Assembly (NCBI GenBank): GCA_963575745.1
Contig: CAUYUJ010022392.1
Location: 365,676-429,675, forward strand
Source: Prorocentrum cordatum
Lineage: Eukaryota > Sar > Dinophyceae > Prorocentrales > Prorocentraceae
DNA length: 64,000 nucleotides
Direction of reading: 5' to 3'
The position numbers were made by a program, and so were the translations under genes. The notes under the pieces were generated by a model, which made no database searches, had not been told where the DNA came from, and saw only the letters and a program-made list of their open reading frames with translations. Of this stretch, positions 33,315 to 44,375 are shown one piece after another. Position 1 is the first letter of the stretch. Every line of letters starts with the position of its first letter.

Positions 33315-33965
33315 TTCGGGGTGCTGAAACCAGCAAGTCGCCTGAGACATCCTCCCAAAACTGCTCCGAAAACGACAGATGCCCAGCATCATAACGGCCA
33401 AACCGCCTGAGACGTCCCCGCAAACTGGGCGCGAACGCCCCCCAAAACTGCTCCGACAGCGAAACATGTTGGAAGAGAAAATGGCCAAACCGCCTGATAC
33501 GTCCCAACAAAATCTCGCGAAAAGGGGCCGGGTGAAATACCCCCCCCGCCGCTCTCCTCAGAGTGCTGAAGCCAGCGAATCGCCTGATACATCCTCCAAA
33601 TCTGCCCCGAAAGCGAAACGTGTTGGACAAGAAAATGGCCAAACCGCCTGGGACATCCCCACGCAATCCCGCGAAAAGGGGCCGGGTGAAATGCCCCCCC
33701 CGCCGCTCCCCTTAGTGGCGAAACCAGCGAATCGCCTGAGACATCCTCCAAATCTGCTCCGAAAGCGAAACATGTTGGAGGAGAAAAAGGCGACGCCGCC
33801 TGAGACATCCCCGCAAACATCCGCGAAAGGAGCCGAAGGAAATGCCCCCCCCGCCGCCCCCCTTAAGTGCTGAAGCCAGCGAATCGCATGAGACATCCTA
33901 GCAAACTGCTCCGAAAGCGAAACATGTTGGAAGAGAAAATGGCCAAGCCGCCTGAGACATCCCCG
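33315..33965 (+). repeat. ~150-bp satellite, block 1
   Basis: Each unit has two CGCCTGAGACATCC motifs, a gcgaaacatgttggaagaga block and a ccccgccgctccccttagg block; successive copies of the first motif fall about 150-154 bases apart (33583, 33737, 33887). Minus-strand translation gives repeated FSSNMFRFRSRFGG-like peptides, but frames rotate because the period is not a multiple of three. Confidence 0.85.
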
Positions 33966-34044
33966 CAATTACTCGACACGGGGCTCCCCATATGTGCATA
34001 TCATTCTGGCGGTAACTCCTGAGTGTGATGGGGCAGGAGAGAAA

Positions 34045-34195
<151 letters not shown>

Positions 34196-34199
34196 ATGA

Positions 34200-34690
34200 G
34201 AAGGAAAAGGAATTAACATTTGTTTGTCAAAATATGAGGAAGGAAGACAGGGAATATCATATCCGCATCATTCTCTTAGTTCCCTCTTGGAATGAAGGCC
34301 GCGGGCGCTGGCAATCTGGCCGAAGCAACCTGGTCGAAGCAATCTGGAAAACATGTGTCGGCACTTGGCATCGTGCGGGTCGGCAACTCGCGCTTGCTTG
34401 TTCACGCAACGAGAAGAATTAACAACAACAACGAGCACTGAACAATCGGACCGAGACACCTCTTACAGGACCGTCCGCACTTGGCTTTGGGTCTCAGTGG
34501 GCTACAGCAGCTATTTCTCTTCCGGCAGGGCCATCCCGACCCAGGAGAGTGCAGGGGGCGGGGCCGTCCGCACTGGGCATCCGGCCGAAAAAGACAAACG
34601 ACTGTTAATTGGAAGCAGCTGAGAGGGAGGCGAATTGAAAGACAAAGATCGGCAACTTGCGGCCGCTCATGCAATGGACGCGGTAATATG
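34200..34690. other. No gene seen
   Basis: Unique-looking sequence with short related words (gaagcaacctgg, gaagcaatctgg); no coding signal. Confidence 0.4.
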
Positions 34691-34692
34691 TA

Positions 34693-34693
34693 C

Positions 34694-34733
<40 letters not shown>

Positions 34734-34860
34734 CATGAACACTGAGAAAACAGATGAGGCATCATCATCATCATCATCATACTCATCCTCTAACTCATCC
34801 TCATCCTCATCGTCGTCACCATCATCAGCATCTTCATCATCATCCTAGCCTTCCTGCTCC
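34693..34860. repeat. (TA)n and (ATC)n microsatellites
   Basis: TA run at 34695-34733, followed by ATC/TCC-rich triplets to about 34915. Confidence 0.9.
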
Positions 34861-34929
34861 GGCTCCTCCTCCTCCTCGTCCTGGCTCTTCCTCCTCATCC
34901 TCCCACTCCCCTTCCTATTCGTGGAGTCG

Positions 34930-35390
34930 GAAAGCGTGAGATGCTGCGCTAGAAAATGGCAAAACCGCCTGAGACATCCCCACAACATCGCGCGAACGGG
35001 GCCCGCGAAATACCCACCCGCCGCCCTCCTTAGGAGTGCTGAAACCAGCGAATCGCCTGAGACATCCTCCAAATCTGCTCCGAAAACGAAACATGCTGGA
35101 GGAGAAAATGGCCAAACCGCCTGAGACATCCCCACAAAACTCCGCGAACGGGACCCAGTGAAATACCCCCCCGCCGCCCCCCTTAGAGTCCTGAGACGAG
35201 TGAATCGCGTGAGACATCCTCCAAATCTGCTCCGAAAGCGACACAGGTTGGAAGAGAAAATGGCCAAACCGCCTGAGACATCCCCACAAACTTCCGCAAA
35301 CGGGACCTCGTGAAATACCCCTCCCGCCGCTCCCCTTAGGAGTGCTGAAACAACCGAATCGCCTGAGGCATCCTCCAAATATGCTCCGAC
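34930..35390 (+). repeat. ~150-bp satellite, block 2
   Basis: About three units of the satellite described at 33315, ending at the boundary of the second 390-bp direct repeat. Confidence 0.85.
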
Positions 35391-35785
35391 AATTACTCGA
35401 CGCGGGGCTCCCCATATGTGCATCTCATTATCTTGGTACGTCTTTCTCTTGATATCTGTCAATGAACGCCTGTGTGCGAGGGCGAACCGCGCTCGCTCGA
35501 GACATTCCCACAATCTGCAAGCATGAGTGCGACCAATGGCAAATCTGAGAGCGACTGATTCTGAGTGTGAGTTAATCTGGGTGCGATTGAGCCTGGGTTT
35601 GAGTGGGTATGCGTGTGAGTAAATATGAGCGCGAGTGCGTCTGTGTGCGAGTGGGTCTGGGTATGGACGAATCTGAATGTGAGCCAATCTGTTATTGAGC
35701 AGATCATAGCATGATGAATCTGAGCATGAGTGAATCTGGGGTTGAGTGGGTCTGAGTGTGAGAAAATGTGTGTGTGTGTGTGGTA
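35391..35785 (+). repeat. ~390-bp direct repeat, copy 2
   Basis: Matches 32257-32650 (offset 3134 bases at the left edge), including aatgggcgcctgtgtgcgag-like text and the TGAGT-rich tail. Confidence 0.8.
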
Positions 35786-35799
35786 ATGAATCTGTGGAG

Positions 35800-36250
35800 T
35801 CGGAGAGCGAGAGATGCTGCGCTAGAACATGGCACAACCGCCTGAGACATCCTTACAACATCGCGCGAACGGGGCCCGCGAAATACCCTCCCGCCGCCCT
35901 CCTTAGGAGTGCTGAAGCCAGCGAGTCGCCTGAGACATCCTCCAACTCTGCTCCGAAAGCGAAACATGTTGGAAGAGAAAATGGCCAAACCGCCTGAGAC
36001 ATCACCGCGAAACTCTGCGAACGGGACTCCGTGAAATACCACCCCGTCGCCCACCGTAGGGTCATGGAACGAACGAATCGCCTGAAACATCCTCCAAATC
36101 TGCTCCGAACACGACACGTGTTGGAAGAGAAAATGGCCAAACCGCCTGGGACATCCCCAGAGCATTCCGCGAACGGGACCTCGTGAAATACCCCCCCGCC
36201 GCCCCCCTTAGAGTGCTGAGGCAAGCGAGCCGCCTGAGACATCATGAAAT
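35800..36250 (+). repeat. ~150-bp satellite, block 3
   Basis: About three units, preceded by gagagatgctgcgctagaa, which also precedes block 2 at 34935. Confidence 0.85.
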
Positions 36251-36439
36251 CTGCCCCGAATATTATTCACTGCGTGGAACTCCCCATCTGCGCATCGATT
36301 CGCATGGACCTGTCCGCCGTGAGTGTCTAGGCGCAAGAGCTTTCGAATATAAGCGGGCTTCAGTTGTGACGGTCTGGACATAAATCTAACTGCGAATGAA
36401 TTGGAGTGTGCATGAGCCTCAGTAGTACGAGCGCGTCTC

Positions 36440-37085
36440 TGTGCATGAGCCTGGGGCCCCCTGGGGCCTCCTGAAACCTACTGGGGCTTCCTGGGGTCTC
36501 CAGGAGCCTCTTGGGGCCTCCTGGGACCTCCTAGGGAGGTTTCGTGCCCCAGGAGAGGCGCAATATACAGCAACAGACGTACACAAAACATTGCAGATTA
36601 GAGCCACAGGAGAAGGGCAATCTATAGGAACACGCGTAAAACACCAAGGACTCGTGCCCCAGGAGAGGCCCACTATATAGGAACATAAGTAAACCATGTA
36701 GGATTGTGTACGCAGGAGAAGGGCAATCTATAGAAACATGTTATAACATCAAAGAGTCGTGCTCCAGGTGAGGCCCAATCGATAGGAGCATACGTAAAAC
36801 ACATGGGATTGGAGCCACTCCTGTTGCCTTCTGAGGCCTCCTGCTCCTGGGGCCTCTCGGGGCCTCCTGTTGCCTTCCGAGGCCTCCTGGCGCTTCCTGT
36901 TGCCTCCTGGGGCCTCCTGTGGTTTCCTGAGGCCTTCTGGAGTTTCCTGGGGCCTCCTGGAGCCTCTTGGGACATCCTGTGGCCTCTTGAGTCTTTCTGT
37001 GGCCTCCTGATGCCTCCTGGGACCTCATGTGGTCTCCTGGGGCCTCCTGGAGCCTGTTGGAGCCTCCTGTGGCATCCTGAGAAGA
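36440..37085 (+). repeat. CCTCCTGGGG-type degenerate repeat
   Basis: Two runs (36440-36540 and 36825-37085) of ctggggcctcctg-like words enclose a section (36540-36810) with tandem words such as ccaggagaggcccact and ataggaacat spaced at roughly 60 bases. Confidence 0.7.
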
Positions 37086-37099
37086 ATCTGCGCCCACGA

Positions 37100-37615
37100 G
37101 CCTGGCCACCAAAACAGGCAAACCGATCGAGACATCCTCAACACCTGGCCCACCTGGGGGGTGAACATGAGCGCCTCGCTCGAGCAATCCTCCAAATCTG
37201 CTCCGAAAACGAAGGATGTTGGCACAGAAAACAAGCAAACCGCTCGAGACATCCCCACAACATCCTGCGAAAGGGGCCGAGTGAAACACTCCCCCGCCGC
37301 TCCCCCTAGGAACGTGAAAATGAGCGCCTCGCTCGAGACATCCTCCAAATCTGCTGCGAAAGCGAAGGATGTTGGCACAGAAAACAAGCAAACCGCTCGA
37401 GACATCCACACAACATCCTGCGAAAGGGGCCGAGTGACCCCCCCCCGCCGCTCCCCTTAGGAACGTGAAAAAGAGTGCCTCGCTCGAGACATCCTCCAAA
37501 TCTGCTCCGAACGCGAAAGGTGCTGGCACAGAAAACCACAACATCCTGCGAAAGGGGCCGAGTGAAACACCCCCCCGCTCCCCTTAGGAGTGCTGAAGCC
37601 ACAGAATCGCCTGAG
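37100..37615 (+). repeat. ~150-bp satellite, variant block 4
   Basis: About four units of a variant in which the repeated words are cgctcgagacatcc and gatgttggcacagaaaac. Confidence 0.8.
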
Positions 37616-37619
37616 ACAT

Positions 37620-39570
37620 CCTCAACATCAGTGTGTGTGAGTCATCCGATGAGTGGACCTGAGTGAGTGTAGTGAATGTATGAGTGCAAGTACGAGTGAT
37701 GAGTGAGTCTGAGTGATGAGTGAGTCTGAGTGATGAGTGGGTCTGAATGATGAAAGATGAGTCTGAGTCATGACTGAGTCCGAGTGATGAGTGAGTCTGA
37801 CTGATGAGTGAGTCTGAGTGATGAGTGGGTCTGAGTGTGAGGTGGTGTTCTGTTCTCTCTCTGTTCTTCCGGCGCGGTCCGCCAAGAACCAGAACCCCAT
37901 ACTTAGGATAGGGGGAACAACAGTGTTGGAAGAGAAAATGGCCAAACCGCCTGAGACATCCCCACAAAATTCCGCGAACGGGACCCCGTGAAATACCCCC
38001 CCCGCCGCTCCCCTTAGGAGTGCTGAGACAACCGAATCGCCTGACACATCCTCAACATCAGTGTGTGTGAATCATCCGAGGAGTGGACCTGGGTGAGTGT
38101 AGTGAATGTATGAGTGCAAGTACGAGTGAGTCTGAGTGATGAGTGAGACTGCGTGATGAGTGAATCTGGGTGATGAGTGTGTCTGAGTGATGAGTGATGA
38201 GCCTGAGTCATGACTGAGTCCGAGTGATGAGTGATGCTGAGTGATGAGTGAGTCTGAGTGATGAGTGGGTCTGAGTGGTGAGTGAGAGTGAGTGATGAGT
38301 GAGTCTGAGTGATGAGTGAGTCTTCGTGATGAGTGAGTCTGAGTGGGTCTGAGTGAGAGGAAGTGAGGGTGTTCCTGTTCTCCTGTGTTCCTCCGGCGCG
38401 GTCTGCCAATAACCAGAACCCCATTCTTAGGATATGGGGAACAACACATGTTGGAAGAGAAAATGGCCAAACCGGCTGAGACATCCCCACAAAATTCCGC
38501 GAACGGGACCCCGTGAAATACTCCCCCGCCGCTTCCCTTAGGAGTGCTGAGACAACCGAATCGCCTGACACATCCTCAACATCAGTGTGTGTGTCATCCG
38601 ATGAGTGGACCTGAGTGAGTGTAGTGAATGTATGAGTACAAGTACGAGTGAGTCTGAGTGATGAGTGAGTCTGAGTGATGAGTGAGTCTGAGTGATGAGT
38701 GAGTCTGAGTGATGAGTGAGTCTGAGTGGTGAGTGATGAGTCTGAATCATGACTGAGTCCGAGTGATGGGTGAGTCTGGGTGATGAGTGAGTCTGGATGA
38801 TGAGTGAGTCTGAGTGATGAGTTGAGGCTGAGTGATGAGTGATGAGTCTGAGTCATGACTAAGTCCGAGTGATGAGTGAGTCTGAGTGATGAGGGAGTCT
38901 GAGTGATGAGTGGGTCTGAGTGATGAGTGAGTCTGAATGATGAGTGAGTATGAGTGATGAGTGAGTCTGCGTGGTGAGTGAGTCTGAGTGGGTCTGAGTG
39001 AGAGGAGGTGAGGGTGTTGCTGTTCTCCGGTGTTCCTCCGGCGCGGTCTGCCAATCACAAGAACCCCATTCTTAGGATATGGGAAAAAATCCGCGAAAGG
39101 GGCCGAGGGAAATACCCCCCCGCCGCTCCCCTTAGGAGTGCTGAAGCCACAGAATCGCCTGAGACATCCTCAACATCAGTGTGTGTGAGTCATCCGATGA
39201 GTGGACCTGAGTGAGTGTAGTGAATGTGTGAGTACAAGTACGAGTGAGTTTGAGTGATGAGTGCGTCTGAGTGATGAATGAGTCTGAGTGATGAGTAAGT
39301 CTGAGTGATGAGTGATGAGTCTGAGTCATGACTGAATCCGAGTGATGAGTGGGTCTGAATGATGGGTGAGTCTGAGTAATGAGTGGGTCTGAGTGATGAG
39401 TGAGCCTGAGTGACTGACTGAGTCTGAGTGATGAGGGGGTCTGAGTGATGACTGAGTCTGATTGGGTCTGAGTGAGAGGAGGTGAGGTGGTGTTCTGTTC
39501 TCTCTCTGTTCCTCTGGCGCGGTCCGCCAATAACAAGAACCCCATACTTAGGATATGGGGAATAATATCA
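37620..39570 (+). repeat. Composite higher-order repeat, four copies
   Basis: Each copy joins atcctcaacatcagtgtgtg, a run of 17-base units (gagtgatgagtgagtct), the anchor ctccggcgcggtctgccaat with ccccattcttaggatatggg, and one piece of the 150-bp satellite. The anchor lies near 37870, 38395, 39040 and 39515. Minus-strand frames rich in L, T, H and S across it are repeat artefacts. Confidence 0.88.
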
Positions 39571-39770
39571 CAACCGGATTGTAATCGTGAAGCGCAGTTC
39601 ATAGACTCCCCTAAGCAAAGTGGCTGGCGGCTTTGCACATGTAGTATGCGAGAACGCAGCATGGCTGCCACAGTTGGAATTACACCCAAAACGCCTTGCG
39701 GTGATGTGGACCTCACGATGTGGATGGAGATGGTTGGCGGTGTGTGCGGCTAGTGTGGTGTGTGCGGTGT
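39571..39770. other. No gene seen
   Basis: Short unique-looking stretch between satellite and microsatellite. Confidence 0.4.
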
Positions 39771-39774
39771 GTGC

Positions 39775-39801
39775 CACGTGTGTGCGGTGTCTGCAGTGCG
39801 C

Positions 39802-39834
<33 letters not shown>

Positions 39835-39930
39835 TGTGTGTGTGCTGCGTGTGCGGTGCGTGGGGTGTGTGCGATGTGGGCGGTGTGTGCTGCGTGTGCG
39901 GTGTGTGCGGTGTTTGCGGACAAGGAGCCT
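39775..39930. repeat. (GT)n microsatellite with GCGGTGT words
   Basis: GT run at 39800-39843 flanked by gtgtgcggtgtgtgc repeats. Confidence 0.92.
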
Positions 39931-39934
39931 CCGT

Positions 39935-40184
39935 TTCCTCCTCCTCCTTCTCCGCGCCGCCCCCGCCTCCCTCGTCCTCTTCTTCCTTCTTCATCTACCT
40001 CCTCCCCCTCTCCTCCCTCCTCCTTCCCTCCTCATCCTCCTCATCTCCTCATCCTCCTCCTCCTCCCTCCTCATCCCTCATCCCTCCTCCCTCTCCCTCC
40101 TCCCTCTCCCTCCCCTCCTCACTCCTTCCTCCTCCTCCTCCTCCTCCTCCTCTCCTCCTCATCCTCCTCCTCCTCCTCCTCCTC

Positions 40185-40215
<31 letters not shown>
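39935..40215. repeat. TCC/CCT tract
   Basis: Interrupted CCT/TCC triplets ending in a C run near 40210. Confidence 0.95.
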
Positions 40216-40216
<1 letters not shown>

Positions 40217-40344
40217 TCGCTTCTCCCTCCCTTCCGCGACTGACGACCCGGACCACGACCCACCCAGACACAACCATGCTGCGGCACCCGCTGGACCCGC
40301 CGGCGAGGGCCTCCCCTGGCCCGCGAGATGGCACGCGCCCGCCC

Positions 40345-40565
40345 CAGGAAACGACGACGGCCGACGGCGACGACGGCCGACGGCGACGGCGCCGACGGCG
40401 CCGACGGCGACGACGGCGACGGCGACGACGGCCGACGGCGCCGACGGCGACGACGGCGACGGCGACGGCGACGACGGCGGCGGCGACGACGGCCGACGGC
40501 GACGACGGCCGCGGCGACGACGGCGGCGGGGAGCGGCGGCGACGGCGAGGATGACGGGGAGCGGC
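40345..40565. repeat. (CGACGG)n-type minisatellite
   Basis: Hexamer and triplet repeats cgacggcgacgacggcc, almost free of A/T except for the A of GAC. The encoded Arg/Asp/Gly strings are artefacts. Confidence 0.9.
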
Positions 40566-41120
40566 GGCAGACAGCGGCGGCGGTCCTGCAGGCCCGCGCC
40601 GCTGGCCCGCGGCCCGCCTGCTGCGGCCTCCTCGCCTCTGCCGGGTGTCGTCGCCTGGGGACGGGCCGGACGAGGAGAAGAATACCGAGGAAGGCGCGGA
40701 AGAACACGCTTTTGGCGCTTTGGTGGCGGACCTATGTCCCTTTAAGCCTCTCGCGCACGCACACCTCTGACTCTCCACGTCCTTGCGCTAGGAGCGCGTT
40801 TCTCAACATTCGCGACAGCGGCCGTTACTGGGGATGCTTCCTCCCCCCCCCTCCCCCCCCCATCTGGTAACGTCACAGTTTGCGCCAGCGGCTGTTGGGA
40901 CTTGCCAGGGGCAATCTATTCCCAGACGGCGCCAGCGCAAATCGTCACGTTACTCGCCCCCTCGCCTTCCCCTCCCCACCCCCACCTGGAACGGCCGTTA
41001 TCGCAGGGGGATAAAAAGCGGGCCCTAGCCAGAGGTGTCTGCAGCGTCCACCTGCGGGGGCTGCCAGGTGGGGACCTCTCGCAGCACGCAGCAGCCGCAG
41101 TGCCATGTGCTGTGTGCGCC
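40566..41120. other. No gene seen
   Basis: GC-rich sequence with C runs at 40843-40860; no recognised feature. Confidence 0.4.
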
Positions 41121-41127
41121 GAGGCTA

Positions 41128-41195
41128 GGGGGGAGGAGGAGGAGGAGGAGGAGGAGGAGGAGGAGGAGGAGGAGGAGGAGGAGGAGGAGGAGGAG
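41128..41195. repeat. (GGA)n microsatellite
   Basis: About 20 GGA triplets. Confidence 0.95.
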
Positions 41196-41199
41196 ATTG

Positions 41200-41750
41200 A
41201 TGGCAGGGGAGGGGGCCCGTTCTGTGCCAAGGCGGGCCCCCCTCGAGGAGCCCCCTTCGGGCCGAGGGGGAGCAGCCAGAGGAGCCCGAGCAGGAGCTGG
41301 CCGAGTACCCCCCGCCGCCCTCTCCCCAGGATGGATGGGCCCCCCGTCCTCGCCTCGGCGGCCCATGGTAACAGGAGGCTTGGCGACTCCGATCGCCGAA
41401 CTGGTGGGGTCTTCAAGCGGGCCAGGTGGGTTGGGACCCGACAGGAGGAGGACTACACGACGAGGGGGGGCGTCCAGCCTCGGCAGTGGTGCGTCCGACG
41501 TCCCCCTGGGGCTGCGTCCCCGGCTTCCGCCTCTCTCCTGAACGGGCAATGCTGGGAAGGGGCTCGGGGGTTCGGGGCGAAAGAGAGTGCCTGCGCGCTC
41601 AGGGAGTGGCCATGGAAGGGTCGCTGACAGAAGATGGAGGTTGCAGGATCGAGCTTCGAGGGCCTGGGGTAGAGCATCGAAGCTTTCCGACGCTTCTGGT
41701 CTCCAGAGGCCTCCAGAGACTCGGGCAGACCTCCGGAGACCTCCAGACGA
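41200..41750. other. No gene seen
   Basis: GC-rich; long overlapping open frames on both strands without domain content. Confidence 0.4.
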
Positions 41751-41751
41751 C

Positions 41752-41755
41752 GGCG

Positions 41756-41798
<43 letters not shown>

Positions 41799-42045
41799 TT
41801 GTCTTCGTCGTCGTTGTTGTCGTCGTCTCTCGTCCACCTCCTGGTCCTCCTTTTCCTCCTCGCTTCTCGCTCCTCTCTCCTCCCTTCTCCTCTTCTTCCT
41901 CCTTCTCCTCCTCCTCCTCCTCCTCCTCCTCTTCCTCTTCTTCCTCCTCTTCCTCTTCTTCCTCCTCTTCCTAATCTTCCTCATCTTCCTCCTCCTCGCC
42001 CTCCTCCGTCTTCATCCTCCTCCTCCTCCTCCTTCTCCTCCCCCC
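41752..42045. repeat. (GTC)n then TCC/TTC tract
   Basis: GTC triplets at 41757-41800, followed by interrupted TCC/TTC triplets. Confidence 0.95.
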
Positions 42046-42073
42046 CCCGCGCGCGCACCCGCGCGCGCTGGGG

Positions 42074-42178
42074 GTGAAAGTAAAGAACGATGACGACTAC
42101 CATGCCAGCTTCTGCTACGGCTGCGAGAAGGCCAGACATCTGCAGGCGACTGAGTGCGTCCGTAGAGAAATTGAGTGA
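42074..42178 (+). pseudogene. Coding-like fragment with CCHC-type knuckle
   Basis: One frame reads VKVKNDDDYHASF followed by CYGCEKARHLQATEC and VRREIE before TGA. The cysteine/histidine spacing is C-x2-C-x4-H-x5-C, one residue longer than the C-x2-C-x4-H-x4-C zinc knuckle found in retroelement Gag and RNA-binding proteins. The fragment abuts a triplet tract on its left, no start codon or longer frame is attached, and it is probably an exon piece or relic. The family assignment is inference. Confidence 0.3.
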
Positions 42179-42327
42179 TGCAAAGGAGCGGGTCTTACGC
42201 GAGACTACCTAGCGACCTTACGCGGTGGCTTACGCAGGCCGCCAGCGCGGCACGTTACATTCGAAGCGAGGGCGCTTACGCGCGACCTTGAGCGGGCAGC
42301 TTGCACGCGATTGTCGGCGAAGACAAC

Positions 42328-42417
42328 CCCGTCTTTCTGTGTCGCCCAGTTGGCGACATAGCTCATGGCCTGGCCTGATTTTCCCGCCCCTGACCCACTC
42401 AACAACGAACGCGACAT
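42328..42417 (-). CDS. Possible P-loop NTPase exon fragment
   Basis: From an ATG at 42417 the minus strand reads MSRSLLSGSGAGKSGQA then MSYVANWATQKDG, directly followed by GTTGTC, a usable donor. SGSGAGKS resembles a Walker A loop although the first Gly position is Ser. The pattern of a GKS loop followed about seven residues on by a YVANWA-like helix recalls the mitochondrial ribosomal protein S29/DAP3 type, but 30 residues are too few to assign it. No upstream acceptor was fixed and no partner exon was found. Confidence 0.3.
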
Positions 42418-42639
42418 GCAGGGCCCCTTAATCCGACACCGTGCCGCGAGGCACTGAGAGGAGTGTCCTCAGATCCCTTCGAGTTCTCTGTCATTGAATT
42501 GATTTGTAAGGTCCCCAGGCCCCAGGTTTCCAGAATTCTCGGATGCTTCTGGGCGCTGCTGGGAATGCCCGCGTGATTTCTTTTAAGGCCTCTAGAGCGT
42601 GGCTCGGATCTCCGCATGCTCGCCCCTACTCGGCGGCGA

Positions 42640-42840
42640 GCGAGGGGGTGGGAAGTGAGAAGGAGGAGGCCTCCTCAGAAGGCGGCGGGACTTCTCAGAA
42701 ATCCTCGCGCCTTCTGGGAGGTGTTTTTGGAAAGCTTACAACTTCACAGAAGGCCGGGGGAACTTCCGAACCTTCTGAGAAGACCTGCTCCCTCTTACTT
42801 CCCCCCCTCGCTCGCCGCTGACCTTCGGTCTGGAGAGAGT
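42640..42840. repeat. CTTCTNAGAAGG-rich dispersed repeat, second copy
   Basis: Same organisation and end (ccccctcgctcgccgctg) as 29130-29310. Confidence 0.6.
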
Positions 42841-43199
42841 CCACGACGCCCGAAACGGCCCACCCAAATCGCCACAGGACGCCCCCCCGGGGTTGCCCGA
42901 AGGACCGGAGGAGGCTCCCCGAGACGGGAGGGACCTCCCCCGCGAGGGCCGCCCACAGGGGCTGCTTGGAGCCGCCGGCCGACATGTGGAGCGCGCTCGG
43001 GAGGGGGAAGAGAGGACCTCCGAGCACAGACCCTGGAGAACTCAACCACAACTCCCCCTCCCCTTTGGGCGTGCACACACATACATAATACATATGTATA
43101 TAGCACCCTGCAATTGCGGATAAGAGTGAGGGGGCGGGCGCGGGCGACGCGGGCGTCGTCAAGCCGGCGGACCTCGTGGCCCCCACCTTCCTTGTCGAT

Positions 43200-43635
43200 G
43201 GCGCTCTCCTCCTCCTCCCACTCATCCTTCGCCTCCTCATCCTCCTCCTCCTCCTCCTCCTCCTCTTCCTCCTCCTCCGCCTCCTACTCCTCCTCCTCTT
43301 CCTCGTCCTCGTCCTCGTTCTCATCGTCATCGTCGTCCTCCTCCTCCACCTCGTCCTCCTCCTCCTCCTCCTCCGCTTCTTCCTCGTCCTCCCTCTCCCC
43401 CCCTCGTCCTTCCATCATCGTCCTCCCATTGTCGTCATGTTCCTCCTCGTCGTCGTCCTCCTCCTCTTCCCCCCCTCCCGATCCTCCACCCTCCTCCTTT
43501 TCGTCGTCGTCGTCGACGTCATCGTCGTCGTCCCCTCCCTCCTCCTCCTCCTCCTGCTGCTCCTCCTCCTTCTCCTGCTGCTGCTCCTCCTCCTCCTCCT
43601 CCTCCTCCTCCTCCCCCTCCTCGTCCTCCTGCAAA
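43200..43635. repeat. Mixed TCC/GTC/CTC tract
   Basis: About 430 bases of interrupted TCC, CGT and TCG triplets. Ser-, Leu-, Glu- and Asp-rich open frames are artefacts. Confidence 0.95.
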
Positions 43636-43636
43636 A

Positions 43637-43995
43637 GCAGCCCGCCGCAGGCGCCGAAAAAATTGGTTTGTACACTGAACGTGGTTTGGGTCGCGGGTGG
43701 GCCGCGGGTTCTCCACCGGGAACGAATGCGAAAGATGCTCGCCGCAGGCGCCGAAAAAATTGGTTTGTACCCTGAACGTGGTCGCGGGTGGGCCGAGGTC
43801 TCTCCACCTAGAACGATTCAAAAGATGCCCGCCGCAGGCGCCGAAAAATGTGGTTTGTACCCTGAACGTGGTTTGGGTCGCGGGTTGGTCGCGAGTTGAT
43901 CGCGGGGTGGGTCAAGGGCTCTCCACCTGGAAGGAATGCAAAAAAAGCCCGCCGCAGGCGCCGAAAATGTTGGTTTGTACCTTGAACGTGGTTTG
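43637..43995 (+). repeat. ~100-bp tandem repeat, four copies
   Basis: cgccgcaggcgccgaaaa, ttggtttgtac and ctgaacgtggt recur near 43641, 43741, 43830 and 43950 at about 90-120 base spacing. Confidence 0.9.
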
Positions 43996-44375
43996 GGTCG
44001 AAGGTGGGTCGCGGGTGGGTCGCGGGGTGGGTCGCGGGTGGGTCGCGGGTGGGTCGCGGGTGGGTCGCGGGTGGGTCGCGGGGTGTGTCGCGGGCGGGTC
44101 GCGGGGTGGGTCGCGGGGTGGGTCGCGGGGTGGGTCGCGGGGTGGGTCGCGGGGTGGGTCGCGGGGTGGGTCGCGGGTGGGTCGCGGCGTGGGTCGCGGG
44201 TGGGTGCAGGGTGGTTCGCAGGGTTGGGGGGTCGCGGGGTGGGCGCGGGGTGGGTCGCGGGGTGGGGTCGCGGGTGGTCGAGGTGTGATCGGTCGCGGGT
44301 GGGTCGCGGGTGGGTCGCGGGTGGGTCGCGGGGTGGGTCGCGGGTGGGTCGCGGGGCGGGTTGCGGGTGGGACGA
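43996..44375 (+). repeat. GTGGGTCGCGG minisatellite
   Basis: About 30 units of gtgggtcgcgg or ggtgggtcgcgg. It grows out of the gtttgggtcgcgggt text of the adjoining 100-bp repeat, so it probably arose by local expansion. Gly/Val/Arg/Trp (plus) and Pro/Thr/Arg (minus) frames are artefacts. Confidence 0.93.

Noticed and set aside
32659-33666. A 335-codon minus-strand open frame with a long Arg tract.
   Set aside because: It runs from TGAGT-rich repeats through a TCC tract into the 150-bp satellite, so its openness is compositional.
38014-39054. A 346-codon minus-strand frame rich in L, T, H and S.
   Set aside because: It translates the 17-bp and anchor repeats; equivalent frames appear in each copy with different lengths.
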